A stretch of DNA of 56,964 bases, taken from assembly GCA_002471375.1 (NCBI GenBank), contig DKPV01000021.1, forward strand, positions 1 through 56,964. The letters run 5' to 3'. Every line of letters starts with the position of its first letter. Position 1 is the stretch's first letter. Below are positions 43,730 to 53,062 of this stretch, piece after piece. Source of the DNA: Flavobacteriales bacterium UBA7325 (GTDB lineage Bacteria > Bacteroidota > Bacteroidia > Flavobacteriales_D > Crocinitomicaceae). The position numbers were made by a program, and so were the translations under genes. The notes beneath the pieces are model-generated. The model was not told where the DNA came from, did not search any database, and saw only the letters and a program-made list of their open reading frames with translations.

Positions 43730-43737
43730 TATTTTTG
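43730..43737 (+). promoter_or_regulatory. -7 box (TATTTTTG) before the thioredoxin-like gene
   Basis: An exact TAnnTTTG match 44 bases before the ATG at 43782, with a TTTTGG at 43719-43724 too close to serve as -33. Confidence 0.35.
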
Positions 43738-43781
43738 GACTGTAATTAGCATACTTTTAATAAGATAAATTCAAATTCTTT

Positions 43782-45332
43782 ATGAAAATCATAGTCATTC
43801 TTAGTTTCCTCCTCATTTCGACTGCGTCATTTGGTCAAACTATCAAATTTCAGATCAGCGGTATTGAAGATACAACACTAAATCTTGTGCGCTACTTCGG
43901 TAAGGGGCTTTACTATGCAGATACGGCCGACATGAAAGGTGGTATCATCGAATTTGATGGGTCCAAGCAAAAAGCGGGGATACTTGCCCTTTTTCTTCCT
44001 GGGCAAAATCTACTTGAGTTCGTTTACAATCATGAAGATGTATCAATCGAAGCAAGAGCCGTAAACCCAATGGCTAGCGTTGTGGCAAAGAAGTCTGAAG
44101 AGAATAAAATTTTCTTCGGCTATACAGCTTTTCTACGTACTCAACGAACAAAAACAACTGCTTGGAGTAATGAACTAAAAACACTAAATCCTGAAAATCA
44201 GCGTCATAAAGAGCTCACGGACCTAGTTAAAGGAACCTCGAAAAAGGTTGTCGCTTATCAGCAAAATATCGTTGATACCAAATCTGATATGTTGGTTGCT
44301 GGAATTATTAAAATGTCCATGGATGTGGTCATTCCTGATGCGCCGGTAGATGCCGACGGTAGTCCATTGGATTCAAATTTCCGATACAAATATTTTAGAG
44401 AACACTACTTTGATAACATTGATCTAACCGATGATCGTTTGGTTCGCACGCCAATATTTCATGGAAAACTTGCGAACTATTTCGGTGAAACGATGATGAT
44501 TCAGCACTGGGACACAGTCATTAAATATGCCTTTGATTTTTGTGATCGACTACCAGCAAAATCTGATATGCTACAGTATTGTGTTTCATGGATTACGAGC
44601 AACTTCGAGCAAAGTAAAATAATGGGAATGGATAAAGTGTTGGTCTACATGGGGAATCGCTATTACCGTCCGAAAGATGAAAATGGTGAATCTGTTGCTC
44701 ATTGGATGCCAAAGGATAAACTAGAAACACTAATTAAACGTGTTGATGAGACTCAAGGTTTGGTCATGGGAGCTAGGCCCGCAAACTTGATTCTAAGAGA
44801 TACGACAGATACGAACGACAGCTGGACAGATTATTACAGTCTTAAAAGTGATTACACCATTCTCTATTTTTGGGATCCAAATTGTGGGCACTGTAAAAAA
44901 GTAACTCCAAAATTACAAACGCTTTACGAGAAGAAATTTAGAGATCGTAACATTGAAATATTTGCGATCGGGAAAGCGGTAGGCAAAGATTTCGAAGATT
45001 GGAAATCATTTATTAAGGAGAATAACCTCGAGTTTATCAATGTCGCAGTTACTGATCAAGTATATACTGCGGCAAAAGACACGACGCCAGGAGCATTAGG
45101 TGCTAGACAGTTTATCCCTAAATACACAACCTTAGAATCATTGAACTACCAACAGACTTTTGATGTTTTCCAATCTCCTAAGGTGTTCATTTTGGACAAA
45201 GACAAGAGAATCATTGCCAAAAGTTTAAGTATTTCTCAAATTGAAGAAATGCTAGACAAAGCTCAAGGCTTTCAAGATCTTGAAAAAATATTCCCGAAAT
45301 CAGAAGAACCTGAAGATGAGCAGATTCATTAA
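43782..45332 (+). CDS. TlpA/ResA-like thioredoxin with DUF5106-type central region
   Basis: 516 residues. Signal peptide about 1-18 (TASFGQ), then a beta-rich DUF4369-like domain about 20-95, a helical DUF5106-like domain at about 150-330 (YFREHYFDNIDLTDDRLVRTPIF), and a thioredoxin-like domain at about 355-505. The redox motif is CGHC, Cys368 and Cys371 (WDPNCGHCKK), as in periplasmic disulfide isomerase or reductase proteins. Bacteroidota carry many such proteins; the partner is unknown. A TATTTTTG box lies at 43730-43737, about 44 bases before the ATG. Confidence 0.82.
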   Translation: MKIIVILSFLLISTASFGQTIKFQISGIEDTTLNLVRYFGKGLYYADTADMKGGIIEFDGSKQKAGILALFLPGQNLLEFVYNHEDVSIEARAVNPMASVVAKKSEENKIFFGYTAFLRTQRTKTTAWSNELKTLNPENQRHKELTDLVKGTSKKVVAYQQNIVDTKSDMLVAGIIKMSMDVVIPDAPVDADGSPLDSNFRYKYFREHYFDNIDLTDDRLVRTPIFHGKLANYFGETMMIQHWDTVIKYAFDFCDRLPAKSDMLQYCVSWITSNFEQSKIMGMDKVLVYMGNRYYRPKDENGESVAHWMPKDKLETLIKRVDETQGLVMGARPANLILRDTTDTNDSWTDYYSLKSDYTILYFWDPNCGHCKKVTPKLQTLYEKKFRDRNIEIFAIGKAVGKDFEDWKSFIKENNLEFINVAVTDQVYTAAKDTTPGALGARQFIPKYTTLESLNYQQTFDVFQSPKVFILDKDKRIIAKSLSISQIEEMLDKAQGFQDLEKIFPKSEEPEDEQIH

Positions 45333-45476
45333 GAATATCTTCTCCTAGGCCAAAACGCCCGGTACTTATCGATCATTAAATGTAGTTTTAGAATATGCTA
45401 ATATTAACGTAGCCACTACTATCTATTTAATCTTCAATTCTAGCTCGATTATTGCATTACATGACAATCAAGACCT

Positions 45477-45484
45477 TATCTTTA
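45477..45484 (+). promoter_or_regulatory. Putative promoter (TTG-22-TATCTTTA) for the M1 peptidase gene
   Basis: TATCTTTA with a TTG at 45452-45454, 22 bp upstream, 25 bases before the ATG at 45510. It fits the Bacteroidota -33/-7 layout with one mismatch in the -7 box. Confidence 0.4.
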
Positions 45485-45509
45485 CGGTTACGATTAAGAT
45501 TGAATATCT

Positions 45510-48500
45510 ATGAAAAAGCTGAGTATCATCTTCGCATTGTTCGCCGGAACATTAAATGCACAAGAGTATTTCCAACAAGAAGTTAACTATACCATTGATG
45601 TCAGACTGGATGACGTCAACAATTTTTTGCACGGATTTGAAGAGTTTGAATACATCAATAATTCCCCTGATGCGCTTTCGGAAATATACATTCACCTTTG
45701 GCCAAATGCATACAAAAATGGTTCATCTGCACTGGCAAAACAACAGTATCATGATGGAGATGATCAATTGAGGTATGGCTCTGACTCGATCCGTGGATAT
45801 ATCGACTCGCTTGACTTTGAAATAAATCATCAGAAAATTAAATGGTTCTACACCGAGGAACATGAGGACATATGTGTTTTGCAACTTGCAACACCTTTAA
45901 AACCGGGAGAGCGACTATCTGTAACGACTCCTTTTAGAGTGAAGATACCATCCGGATCAATCTCTCGATTAGGTCACGTTGATGAATCATATCAGATTAC
46001 CCAATGGTACCCAAAACCAGCTGTATATGACACCAAAGGATGGCATGAGATGCCGTATCTGGGACAAGGTGAGTTTTTCTCTGAATTTGGATCATTCGAT
46101 GTCCGAATCACATTACCAGAAAACTATGTAGTTGGAGCTACTGGTGACTTACAAACCACAAGTGAGATTGAATATATGGATACGCTTGCTGCGCAAACTG
46201 TCCGGGGAATTGAGGAAGGCTATCTCCGCCGTCAGGTACCAGGTGTAAATGAGGCTTATCCAAACAGTTTCCCAGCTTCTTCAGAAACTTTTAAAACGAT
46301 TCAATTTACTCAAAGCAACGTACATGATTTTGCTTGGTTCGCTGACAAAAGATACAGCGTCTTAAAGGGTGAGGTAGAGTTACCTCATTCTGGTCGAAAA
46401 GTAACTACATGGGCATTGTACACACCAGACAATGGTTATTTATGGCAGGATGCCTTGGAATACTTAAACGATGCCACTTATTACTATTCTCTTTGGAACG
46501 GCGATTATCCATACAGTCAAGTTACTGCTGTTGATGGAACTATAAGCGCTGGGGGAGGAATGGAATATCCGAATGTAACAGTAATTGGAAATACTTCTGA
46601 TGAATTTGGACTCGAAGTTGTTATCGTTCATGAAGTTGGTCACAACTGGTTTTATGGACAACTAGGAAGCAACGAGAGAGATCACGGGTGGATGGATGAA
46701 GGTATAAACACTTTAAATGAAGTGAGGTACGTTCAAACGAAATATCCAGAAAATCAGGCGATGTCTGATATGATTTTTGGCGGAGCCTTTCATTTTAACG
46801 ACTTGGATCATCATGATTTAAGCGACATTTCCTACCGCACAATAGCTTGGCTAGGAGAAGATCAAGCGATTGAAACGAAGTCCGATGAGTTTTCACAACT
46901 CAACTATGGGGTGGTCATGTACCAAAAAACGGGACTTGTCTTTTTCTATCTGAAAGACTATTTAGGAGAAGAGCTATTTGACAAATGTATGCAAAAGTAC
47001 TACCGCGATTGGGAGTTCAAGCACCCCTCACCTGCCGAAATGCGCGCTTCCCTTGAGAAAACATCTGGGAAAGACCTAAGTTGGTTATTCGATGATTTGA
47101 TCAATACCACAAATCATATAGACTACAAGATCGTTCGTGCTAAACGAAAGGATGGTAAAATTGAAGTGAAAGTTCGAAATGTGGGACAGGTAGATGGTCC
47201 AATTGAAGTGAACTTAATTCAGGGGGACACTGTTGCACAAACGCGCTGGGCAGAGCCTGGAAATAAAACTTCTGTCGTAGTATTCGACGATATGGATTTT
47301 GAGAAAATCGTAATTGATTACTCAAAAGATATTCCTGAATTAAACAGACAAAACAATACAGTATCAGCTAAAGGACTCTTCAAAAAATTGGAGCCATTTA
47401 GATTTGAATTTGGAAGTGGTGATAATGAAGCGGAAACAAGCAACATCTTTTGGACTCCTGTCCTGGGAGGAAATTACTACGATCGTTTTATGATTGGAGC
47501 AGCCTTCCACAATTATGGAATCCCGTTCGGAAAAGTAAACTATATTGTTGCGCCACTCTTCTCATTTGGTCGTAAAATGATCTCAGGAATGGGAGAACTA
47601 AGCATTACAAAACAACCAAAGGGTGTATTCAAATCTTCTAAATTTGGTGTTTCACTGAAATCATTTAAACATGATACAACGTACAGAAACAATGAATCAT
47701 TTTTCGTAACAGTCTCGCCATTCTGGCAAGCTAAAATCGGATCTAGAAACGGAGCTGACAAACCGTACTATCAAACTATTAGAGTTCAAGGTCTCTATCG
47801 AAAGGATAAATTTGGTCCAACTCACATCGATCATGTTGGGGGATTCGCTGCCTACAATTTCGATTTAATAAAACCTGATCATAAGTTTCACGCGCAAGTA
47901 CGAAACGACTTCATCACTAATGCGAACATTACAAATGGCGTTGGAAGAATTCGCATTGAAGCTGAATATAAATTCCGCTACATGAAGCGCAAACAGGAGA
48001 GGTGGGTTGAACTAAGAGCATTTTATGGAAATCAATACTACAGTGATTTCAATACAAATGGAGCACCTCCTGGGCACTATAGCGGATATCAATACTCCAT
48101 GTCACTTTCAGGAACCGATGGTCAACAAGACATATTCACAGAAGACTATTTCTTGGGGCGAAACAACATACAAGGTCTATGGTCACAGCAACGATCAGAA
48201 AACATGGGTGGTTTCCGAAGCACAAGTTATTACGGAACTACAGATCGCTGGTTAGCCTCTGGAAATCTCTGGATGCAGCTGCCTTATATTCCGAAATTCT
48301 TTGGAATTTTCGCTGATGTTGGTGCTTTTGATAACGGCATATCAATTGAGTCTGCGATCAATACAGGTGTAGGAATTAACATTGCAAACACATTTGGTTT
48401 ATACTTTCCAATTTGGATGAGTAAAGAATTAAAAGATTCATTTGGAAACTCGGGATATGGTTCCAAAATTCGCCTTACACTCAACATCAACATCTTCAAA

Positions 48501-48530
48501 AAACCATTAAGTCTAAAAGAACTAATGTAG
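45510..48530 (+). CDS. M1-family metallopeptidase with C-terminal barrel-like domain
   Basis: 1006 residues. Signal peptide about 1-17 (LNAQ). An M1 aminopeptidase domain covers about 20-540: substrate-binding GGGMEYPNVTVIG and the zinc site HEVGH at 374-378 with Glu397 after 18 residues (HExxH-x18-E). Residues 640-1006 are unlike peptidases: repeated amphipathic strands (YIVAPLFSFGRK, FGVSLKSFKHD, AEYKFRYMKRK, FGIFADVGAF, VGINIANTFGLYFPI, SKIRLTLNIN) with the look of an Omp85-type outer-membrane barrel. The product is likely a surface or periplasm-facing peptidase anchored by its own barrel. The SGNH gene follows after one base. Confidence 0.88.
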   Translation: MKKLSIIFALFAGTLNAQEYFQQEVNYTIDVRLDDVNNFLHGFEEFEYINNSPDALSEIYIHLWPNAYKNGSSALAKQQYHDGDDQLRYGSDSIRGYIDSLDFEINHQKIKWFYTEEHEDICVLQLATPLKPGERLSVTTPFRVKIPSGSISRLGHVDESYQITQWYPKPAVYDTKGWHEMPYLGQGEFFSEFGSFDVRITLPENYVVGATGDLQTTSEIEYMDTLAAQTVRGIEEGYLRRQVPGVNEAYPNSFPASSETFKTIQFTQSNVHDFAWFADKRYSVLKGEVELPHSGRKVTTWALYTPDNGYLWQDALEYLNDATYYYSLWNGDYPYSQVTAVDGTISAGGGMEYPNVTVIGNTSDEFGLEVVIVHEVGHNWFYGQLGSNERDHGWMDEGINTLNEVRYVQTKYPENQAMSDMIFGGAFHFNDLDHHDLSDISYRTIAWLGEDQAIETKSDEFSQLNYGVVMYQKTGLVFFYLKDYLGEELFDKCMQKYYRDWEFKHPSPAEMRASLEKTSGKDLSWLFDDLINTTNHIDYKIVRAKRKDGKIEVKVRNVGQVDGPIEVNLIQGDTVAQTRWAEPGNKTSVVVFDDMDFEKIVIDYSKDIPELNRQNNTVSAKGLFKKLEPFRFEFGSGDNEAETSNIFWTPVLGGNYYDRFMIGAAFHNYGIPFGKVNYIVAPLFSFGRKMISGMGELSITKQPKGVFKSSKFGVSLKSFKHDTTYRNNESFFVTVSPFWQAKIGSRNGADKPYYQTIRVQGLYRKDKFGPTHIDHVGGFAAYNFDLIKPDHKFHAQVRNDFITNANITNGVGRIRIEAEYKFRYMKRKQERWVELRAFYGNQYYSDFNTNGAPPGHYSGYQYSMSLSGTDGQQDIFTEDYFLGRNNIQGLWSQQRSENMGGFRSTSYYGTTDRWLASGNLWMQLPYIPKFFGIFADVGAFDNGISIESAINTGVGINIANTFGLYFPIWMSKELKDSFGNSGYGSKIRLTLNINIFKKPLSLKELM

Positions 48531-48531
48531 A

Positions 48532-49941
48532 ATGACTTACTGGATAAAAAATAGCTTATTCATATTCTTCTTAATAGTGGGGTTATCCGCGAATGCACAG
48601 GAGTATAGATGGCTCAATCCACCTGTAAAAATAGTTGTACTCGGATCGTCTACGGCTGCAGGAAATGGCGTAAGTACTCGTGATAGTGCATGGGTAAATC
48701 GATACGATGCGTATTTGAAATCTTTTCATCCAGAAAATCAAGTGATCAACTTGGCAGTAGGTGGTTACAATACTTACCATATAATGCCAGATGATTTTAT
48801 TCCACCAAATCGCCGAAGAAAAAGTGATAGGCTTCGCAATATTACTCAGGCAATTGAATTGGGATGTGATGGTATTATCGTCAATCTACCTTCCAATGAT
48901 GTAGCTAACGGTTATTCAACAAAAGAGCAACTCGAAAATTTCAGAAAAGTTGTTGATTTAGCAGATTCTAATGATATTCCAATCTGGATCTGCACAGTTC
49001 AGCCTAGAAACTTCAATAGACAAAGACAGAGAGGACAGCAGGCTGCTTTAAACGATTCCATAAAAAGTATATTTCCATCTAACTTCATTGACTTTTGGAC
49101 GGACTTTTCTACAACGACTCATGGAGTTGTTCCAAACTTCGATTCTGGAGATGGATGCCACTTAAATGATGGCGGACACGACCTACTAAATCGTCGAGTA
49201 ATAGGATGCGGCGCGTTTGATTCATTGTTGATTTGCACTTCGGAAAAAGAGCCAATTTGGCTAGCAACACCACAATACGGTGAAATAAAACGAATCCAAT
49301 TTACCGGAGCAATTCAAAACACTCAAACCAATGATATGGTGACAGTTGAGGTCTTTCAGTTCGATACGATTGTAGCTTCGATTAAGACGACTAAAGACTA
49401 CTATTCAATTGAGACAGACATTGATTTTCGTTCTCCGTTTCAACTGAAGTATAGTGGCGAAGGTTTACTGACGAAGAGTATTGCATTCAATCCTAAGGGA
49501 GATAAAATATCGTACAAAGATGTACGTGATGTATCTGGATTCAATTACATGAACTACCATGTGACAAGAATTGAAGAAATCAAATCTCTGAGAATTCCAG
49601 ACAACTTGGTTATGACACATTACGATGTTTCAATAAATCGTAATTGGGGACTATTCACTGAAGATGAGCAATTCGCCAGACTTCAATCGGAAAAGCTTCA
49701 ATCACTCAAAACCCCAATAATTAATGGGCGTGTAAAAAGGTACTCATTGAATGAGTCTCTTTATTCAAAGTTGAAATATAAAAATGGAGCATTACACGGA
49801 AAATGCACGTGGTATAATCAATACGGATCTAAATTGGTACGAGCTAGATTCGAGAATGGAAATTACTCCGGCAAATACATTGAGTATTCTCCTGACGGAA
49901 ATAAAATCAAAATAGAACAAAGAGTTTCTCGAACGAAATAG
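48532..49941 (+). CDS. SGNH/GDSL hydrolase with MORN/YwqK-like C-terminal repeats
   Basis: 469 residues. A signal peptide (about 1-22, SANAQ) is followed by an SGNH domain at 32-225: VVLGSSTAAGNG with Ser40, LAVGGYNTY, LPSNDVANGY and DSGDGCHLND with the Asp/His pair. It is about 55-60 percent identical by eye to the catalytic domain encoded at 21153. The C-terminal part instead carries YwqK/MORN-like units (YKNGALHGKCTWYNQYGSK, ENGNYSGKYIEYSPDG) and no T9SS sorting domain, so it is probably periplasmic. It starts one base after the M1 peptidase stop. Substrate unknown; a polysaccharide or lipid ester is likely. Confidence 0.82.
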   Translation: MTYWIKNSLFIFFLIVGLSANAQEYRWLNPPVKIVVLGSSTAAGNGVSTRDSAWVNRYDAYLKSFHPENQVINLAVGGYNTYHIMPDDFIPPNRRRKSDRLRNITQAIELGCDGIIVNLPSNDVANGYSTKEQLENFRKVVDLADSNDIPIWICTVQPRNFNRQRQRGQQAALNDSIKSIFPSNFIDFWTDFSTTTHGVVPNFDSGDGCHLNDGGHDLLNRRVIGCGAFDSLLICTSEKEPIWLATPQYGEIKRIQFTGAIQNTQTNDMVTVEVFQFDTIVASIKTTKDYYSIETDIDFRSPFQLKYSGEGLLTKSIAFNPKGDKISYKDVRDVSGFNYMNYHVTRIEEIKSLRIPDNLVMTHYDVSINRNWGLFTEDEQFARLQSEKLQSLKTPIINGRVKRYSLNESLYSKLKYKNGALHGKCTWYNQYGSKLVRARFENGNYSGKYIEYSPDGNKIKIEQRVSRTK

Positions 49942-49946
49942 AATCG

Positions 49947-51833
49947 TTAAGTATATTCGGACAATTCCAACCAACGATTCGATTTCTCATCAAGCAACTC
50001 CATTACCTTAGATAATCGCTGTCCTGCTTGACTAAGTTCTTCTCCACTCAAACTCGTATCCATCAATTTTGCTGAAAGCTCTGTTTTTTCATTCTCCAAT
50101 GATTCAAGCTCACCTTCAAGACCTTCAAACTCTAACTTTTCTTTATAGGAAAGCTTCTTCTTTTCTTCCTCCTGTTTGGGCGCAACTTTTTCTTCTGTCT
50201 TTTCGAAAGTGCTAGAGGCGTTTGAAAGTGATTCCGCCTTTTTACCCGCACGCTCAAGAGCTAGTTTGTTTTTTCGATAGGCAGTGTAATTACCCGTTAG
50301 ATCTTTGATATCGCCTTCCCCGGTGAACACAAATAGATGATCTACCATCTTATCCATAAAGTAACGATCATGAGACACTACAATCAAGCATCCTTGGAAG
50401 GATCTCAAATAATCCTCAAGAACCGCTAATGCAAAAATATCCAAATCATTCGTTGGCTCATCTAGAATCAAGAAGTTTGGATTAGCCATAAGTACAGTCA
50501 ATAATTTCAATCGACGTTTCTCTCCTCCACTTAATTTACGCACATAGTTAAAGTGCATATTTCTTGGGAACAGGAATTTTTCGAGGAGTTGTGCAGCAGA
50601 CATCTGTCGACCTTTTTCCAATGGAATATATTCAGCAATATCTCGGATGACCTCAATTACTTTTTTGTCATCATCCGTTTTCAGCATCTCCTGATCGTAA
50701 TAGCCAAAAACAACTGTTTCTCCAAGAACAACTTTTCCACGGTCAACTTCAACTCTATCGAGTAACATATTCAAGAAAGTCGATTTTCCACTACCGTTCT
50801 TTCCAACGATACCTAGGCGTTCCTGTCTCTTAAATGTATAGGAGAAGTTGTCAATGATCTTCTTCTCGCCAAAGGACTTTCCAATTTTGTGAAGCTCCAG
50901 AATTTTAGTTCCTAAGCGTTCCATTTTAATTGGAATTTCTAACTCTTCTTTATCTATTCGTTGCTTCGCTACCTTCTTTGTTTCATGGAAAGCCTCAATT
51001 CTAGCTTTCTGCTTTACACCTCTAGCTTTAGGTTGGCGTCGCATCCACTCTAACTCTTTCTTGAATTGATTTTGCGCCTTTCCTATAGTAGAAGCCAGCT
51101 GTTCTTCACGCTCCGCTTTTTTCTCAAGGTAGTAAGAGAAATTCCCTTTGTATTTATAAATCGTTTTGTTATCCAATTCAAGAATGACGTCACTCACTAC
51201 CTCTAAGAAGTATCTATCGTGTGTCACCATCAAAATCGTGGCTGATGATTTCTTCAAATATTCCTCTAACCACTCAATCATATCAAGATCGAGATGATTT
51301 GTTGGCTCATCAAGAATCAAAAAGTCAGGCTCAGCGATCAATACTTTTGCCAAGGCAACTCGTTTCTTCTGACCTCCAGATAGCTGTCGAACTAATTGCT
51401 TCGTGTCGTCCAACTTAAGAACCGACAGAATCTGAGTAACCCGAACCTCTAAATCCCAAGCGTTTAATTCGGTAATCGCCTCAAAAGTAGCTTCGATCCG
51501 ACTCTCGTCCTCGGCTTCCATTGCTGCATTGTATTCCTTAACAGCATTTAACTCTGGTAAATCATGAGAAAAAACTTCCTCGAGTATCGTATTTGATCCA
51601 TCAAGACTATCACTCTGTTCCATGAAGGCAACACGGATGTCCTTACGAAATACAATTCGTCCAGAATCAATTGGCTCGAGGTCCAGGAGACAACGAAGCA
51701 TTGTAGTTTTACCAGCGCCATTTTTAGCGACAATTGCCACTTTTTGACCCTGATCAATTCCAAATGTTAAATCCTCGAAGATCGTTCGATCTCCAAATGT
51801 TTTGGTTATTTCTTCAACTGATAAATAATTCAT
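49947..51833 (-). CDS. ABC-F family ATPase (Uup-like)
   Basis: 628 residues with two ABC cassettes and no membrane segment. Cassette 1: Walker A NGAGKTT, signature LSGGQKKR, Walker B FLILDEPTNHLD; the linker of about 80 residues (QFKKELEWMRRQPKARGVKQ) is the P-site tRNA interaction motif region. Cassette 2: GKNGSGKST, LSGGEKRR, ILDEPTNDLD. A C-terminal coiled coil from about 545 (YKEKLEFEGLEGELESLENEK) matches Uup rather than EttA. ABC-F proteins act on the ribosome or, in Uup, also on DNA. It follows DUF4293 directly on the minus strand, with the stop and start codons abutting. Confidence 0.93.
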   Translation of the reverse strand: MNYLSVEEITKTFGDRTIFEDLTFGIDQGQKVAIVAKNGAGKTTMLRCLLDLEPIDSGRIVFRKDIRVAFMEQSDSLDGSNTILEEVFSHDLPELNAVKEYNAAMEAEDESRIEATFEAITELNAWDLEVRVTQILSVLKLDDTKQLVRQLSGGQKKRVALAKVLIAEPDFLILDEPTNHLDLDMIEWLEEYLKKSSATILMVTHDRYFLEVVSDVILELDNKTIYKYKGNFSYYLEKKAEREEQLASTIGKAQNQFKKELEWMRRQPKARGVKQKARIEAFHETKKVAKQRIDKEELEIPIKMERLGTKILELHKIGKSFGEKKIIDNFSYTFKRQERLGIVGKNGSGKSTFLNMLLDRVEVDRGKVVLGETVVFGYYDQEMLKTDDDKKVIEVIRDIAEYIPLEKGRQMSAAQLLEKFLFPRNMHFNYVRKLSGGEKRRLKLLTVLMANPNFLILDEPTNDLDIFALAVLEDYLRSFQGCLIVVSHDRYFMDKMVDHLFVFTGEGDIKDLTGNYTAYRKNKLALERAGKKAESLSNASSTFEKTEEKVAPKQEEEKKKLSYKEKLEFEGLEGELESLENEKTELSAKLMDTSLSGEELSQAGQRLSKVMELLDEKSNRWLELSEYT

Positions 51834-52310
51834 CTAACGTAGGCGATCAAGAGATTCTAACAAGCGCTTATCACGCTTGATTCCAGTATTTGCAAGAAAT
51901 GTAAAAGGGAATCCTGCTACAAATAGGAAAAAGCCTAGTCCCATTTCTCGAGCGGTTGTCTTCGCCTCTATCATGGAGTCACCATATATACTAAGAACAA
52001 GAATTCCTACTAGACTGATAAAGTACAAGCCGAAAATCGTTCTACCCAATTTATACTGACGAGCAAGATTTTTGTAAGACATAATCGCAATCACGCACAA
52101 AAGTGAAAGTGCGATTGTTCCTATATAAAGTGGGAAAGATTCAAAACCAATTTTCTCGCCTGTTTTAATGTTCGTTTCTAAAATTCCATATGCATTGAAT
52201 GAGAATCGAGAAGTTTCATTTACGAAACTGAACAATGTCACTCCAAAAGTAACCACAGATAGCATTATGATTGCTAATCCAAGGTATAGCGTTTGAACTC
52301 GTTGTATCAT
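51834..52310 (-). CDS. DUF4293 membrane protein
   Basis: 158 residues with four membrane helices: about 7-30 (YLGLAIIMLSVVTFGVTLF), 58-80 (FPLYIGTIALSLLCVIAIM), 92-112 (FGLYFISLVGILVLSIYG) and 125-140. The MIQRVQTLYLG start and the RDKRLLESLDRLR end are the family hallmarks in Bacteroidota. Function is unknown. It is the first gene of a unit with the ABC-F ATPase. A TATCTTTG box is 16 bases before its ATG. Confidence 0.85.
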   Translation of the reverse strand: MIQRVQTLYLGLAIIMLSVVTFGVTLFSFVNETSRFSFNAYGILETNIKTGEKIGFESFPLYIGTIALSLLCVIAIMSYKNLARQYKLGRTIFGLYFISLVGILVLSIYGDSMIEAKTTAREMGLGFFLFVAGFPFTFLANTGIKRDKRLLESLDRLR

Positions 52311-52326
52311 GTAATCAAGTTTTGGA

Positions 52327-52334
52327 CAAAGATA
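52327..52334 (-). promoter_or_regulatory. -7 box (TATCTTTG) for the DUF4293/ABC-F unit
   Basis: An exact TAnnTTTG match on the minus strand, 16 bases before the ATG at 52310. A TTTA-type -33 candidate lies about 19-20 bp upstream. Confidence 0.5.
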
Positions 52335-52439
52335 ATTTAATGTTCGCTACGACTAAAGCTTGCATGATTTTTATTTGCAAAGAATTTGCAATCTATGTTT
52401 TTATGAAAAATCACTATTTTCGAGTAAACAATTTATTCT

Positions 52440-52829
52440 ATGAAAACAGTTCTTTTTCTATTCGCATTAACGATGACATCATTTGGTTTCTCTCAAGACG
52501 ATGCTGTCAAAAAACAAGTTAAGATTGCTGGATCTTATGGGTTCAAGGAAAAGAATCCCATCAAAGTTGGAGGTGGTGAAATGCCCGTAGAAACTTTGGC
52601 TTATATTAAAAAGCTTCGCGGCCCGAATGGTGGAGCATTATATTACAAGAAACTTGGGAAAGGAACCTCTTACGACAATCCTAATCCAGATCTAACGCAC
52701 AGAGACAAGGGCATACTTTATATGTACGAGCTACGAGAGGATGGTGAAAAAAAGACTTACATCGTTTATTTCGATCAATATAGATTTGAAGAACCAACTC
52801 CATTGAAAGGTTTTAGCTTCAAGGATTAA
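52440..52829 (+). CDS. Small secreted protein of unknown family
   Basis: 129 residues. Signal peptide about 1-18 (FGFSQ). The mature part is basic and Gly-rich, with GGGEMPVETLAYIKKLRGPNGG, KKLGKGTSYDNPNP and a C-terminal beta pattern KTYIVYFDQYRFEEPTPLKGF. It is probably a periplasmic beta protein. I do not recognise the family; relatives with the LRGPNGG motif occur in Flavobacteriales. A TATTTTCG variant box at 52413 may be its promoter. Confidence 0.6.
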   Translation: MKTVLFLFALTMTSFGFSQDDAVKKQVKIAGSYGFKEKNPIKVGGGEMPVETLAYIKKLRGPNGGALYYKKLGKGTSYDNPNPDLTHRDKGILYMYELREDGEKKTYIVYFDQYRFEEPTPLKGFSFKD

Positions 52830-53023
52830 CTTCGCACATTAGCTGAAATCAGTTTAATTTCCTACCTCTTACAAAACGGTCTACTCTGAACCTAACCTGT
52901 AATTATCAGTAGCCGGAAGTATTGAATAGTTCCTGAATTCAGATCAAATTCAAAAAAATAGTTTTTGATTATCAGCCGATTAACTGTTTTTAGAGGCTAT
53001 ATTTATGATAATCGATTTATTAT

Positions 53024-53062
53024 TTTGTTTTTTGTTTAGCTTTTAAATATATTTGTTAAACA
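53024..53062 (+). promoter_or_regulatory. crtI promoter with GTTTAAC-type half-sites
   Basis: -33 TTTG at 53024-53027, 20-bp spacer, -7 TATATTTG at 53048-53055, then seven bases to the crtI ATG. GTTTAGC (53034-53040) and GTTAAAC (53055-53061) form an imperfect inverted pair around the -7 box, suggesting an operator. A very similar -7 region is at 56912. Confidence 0.7.
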
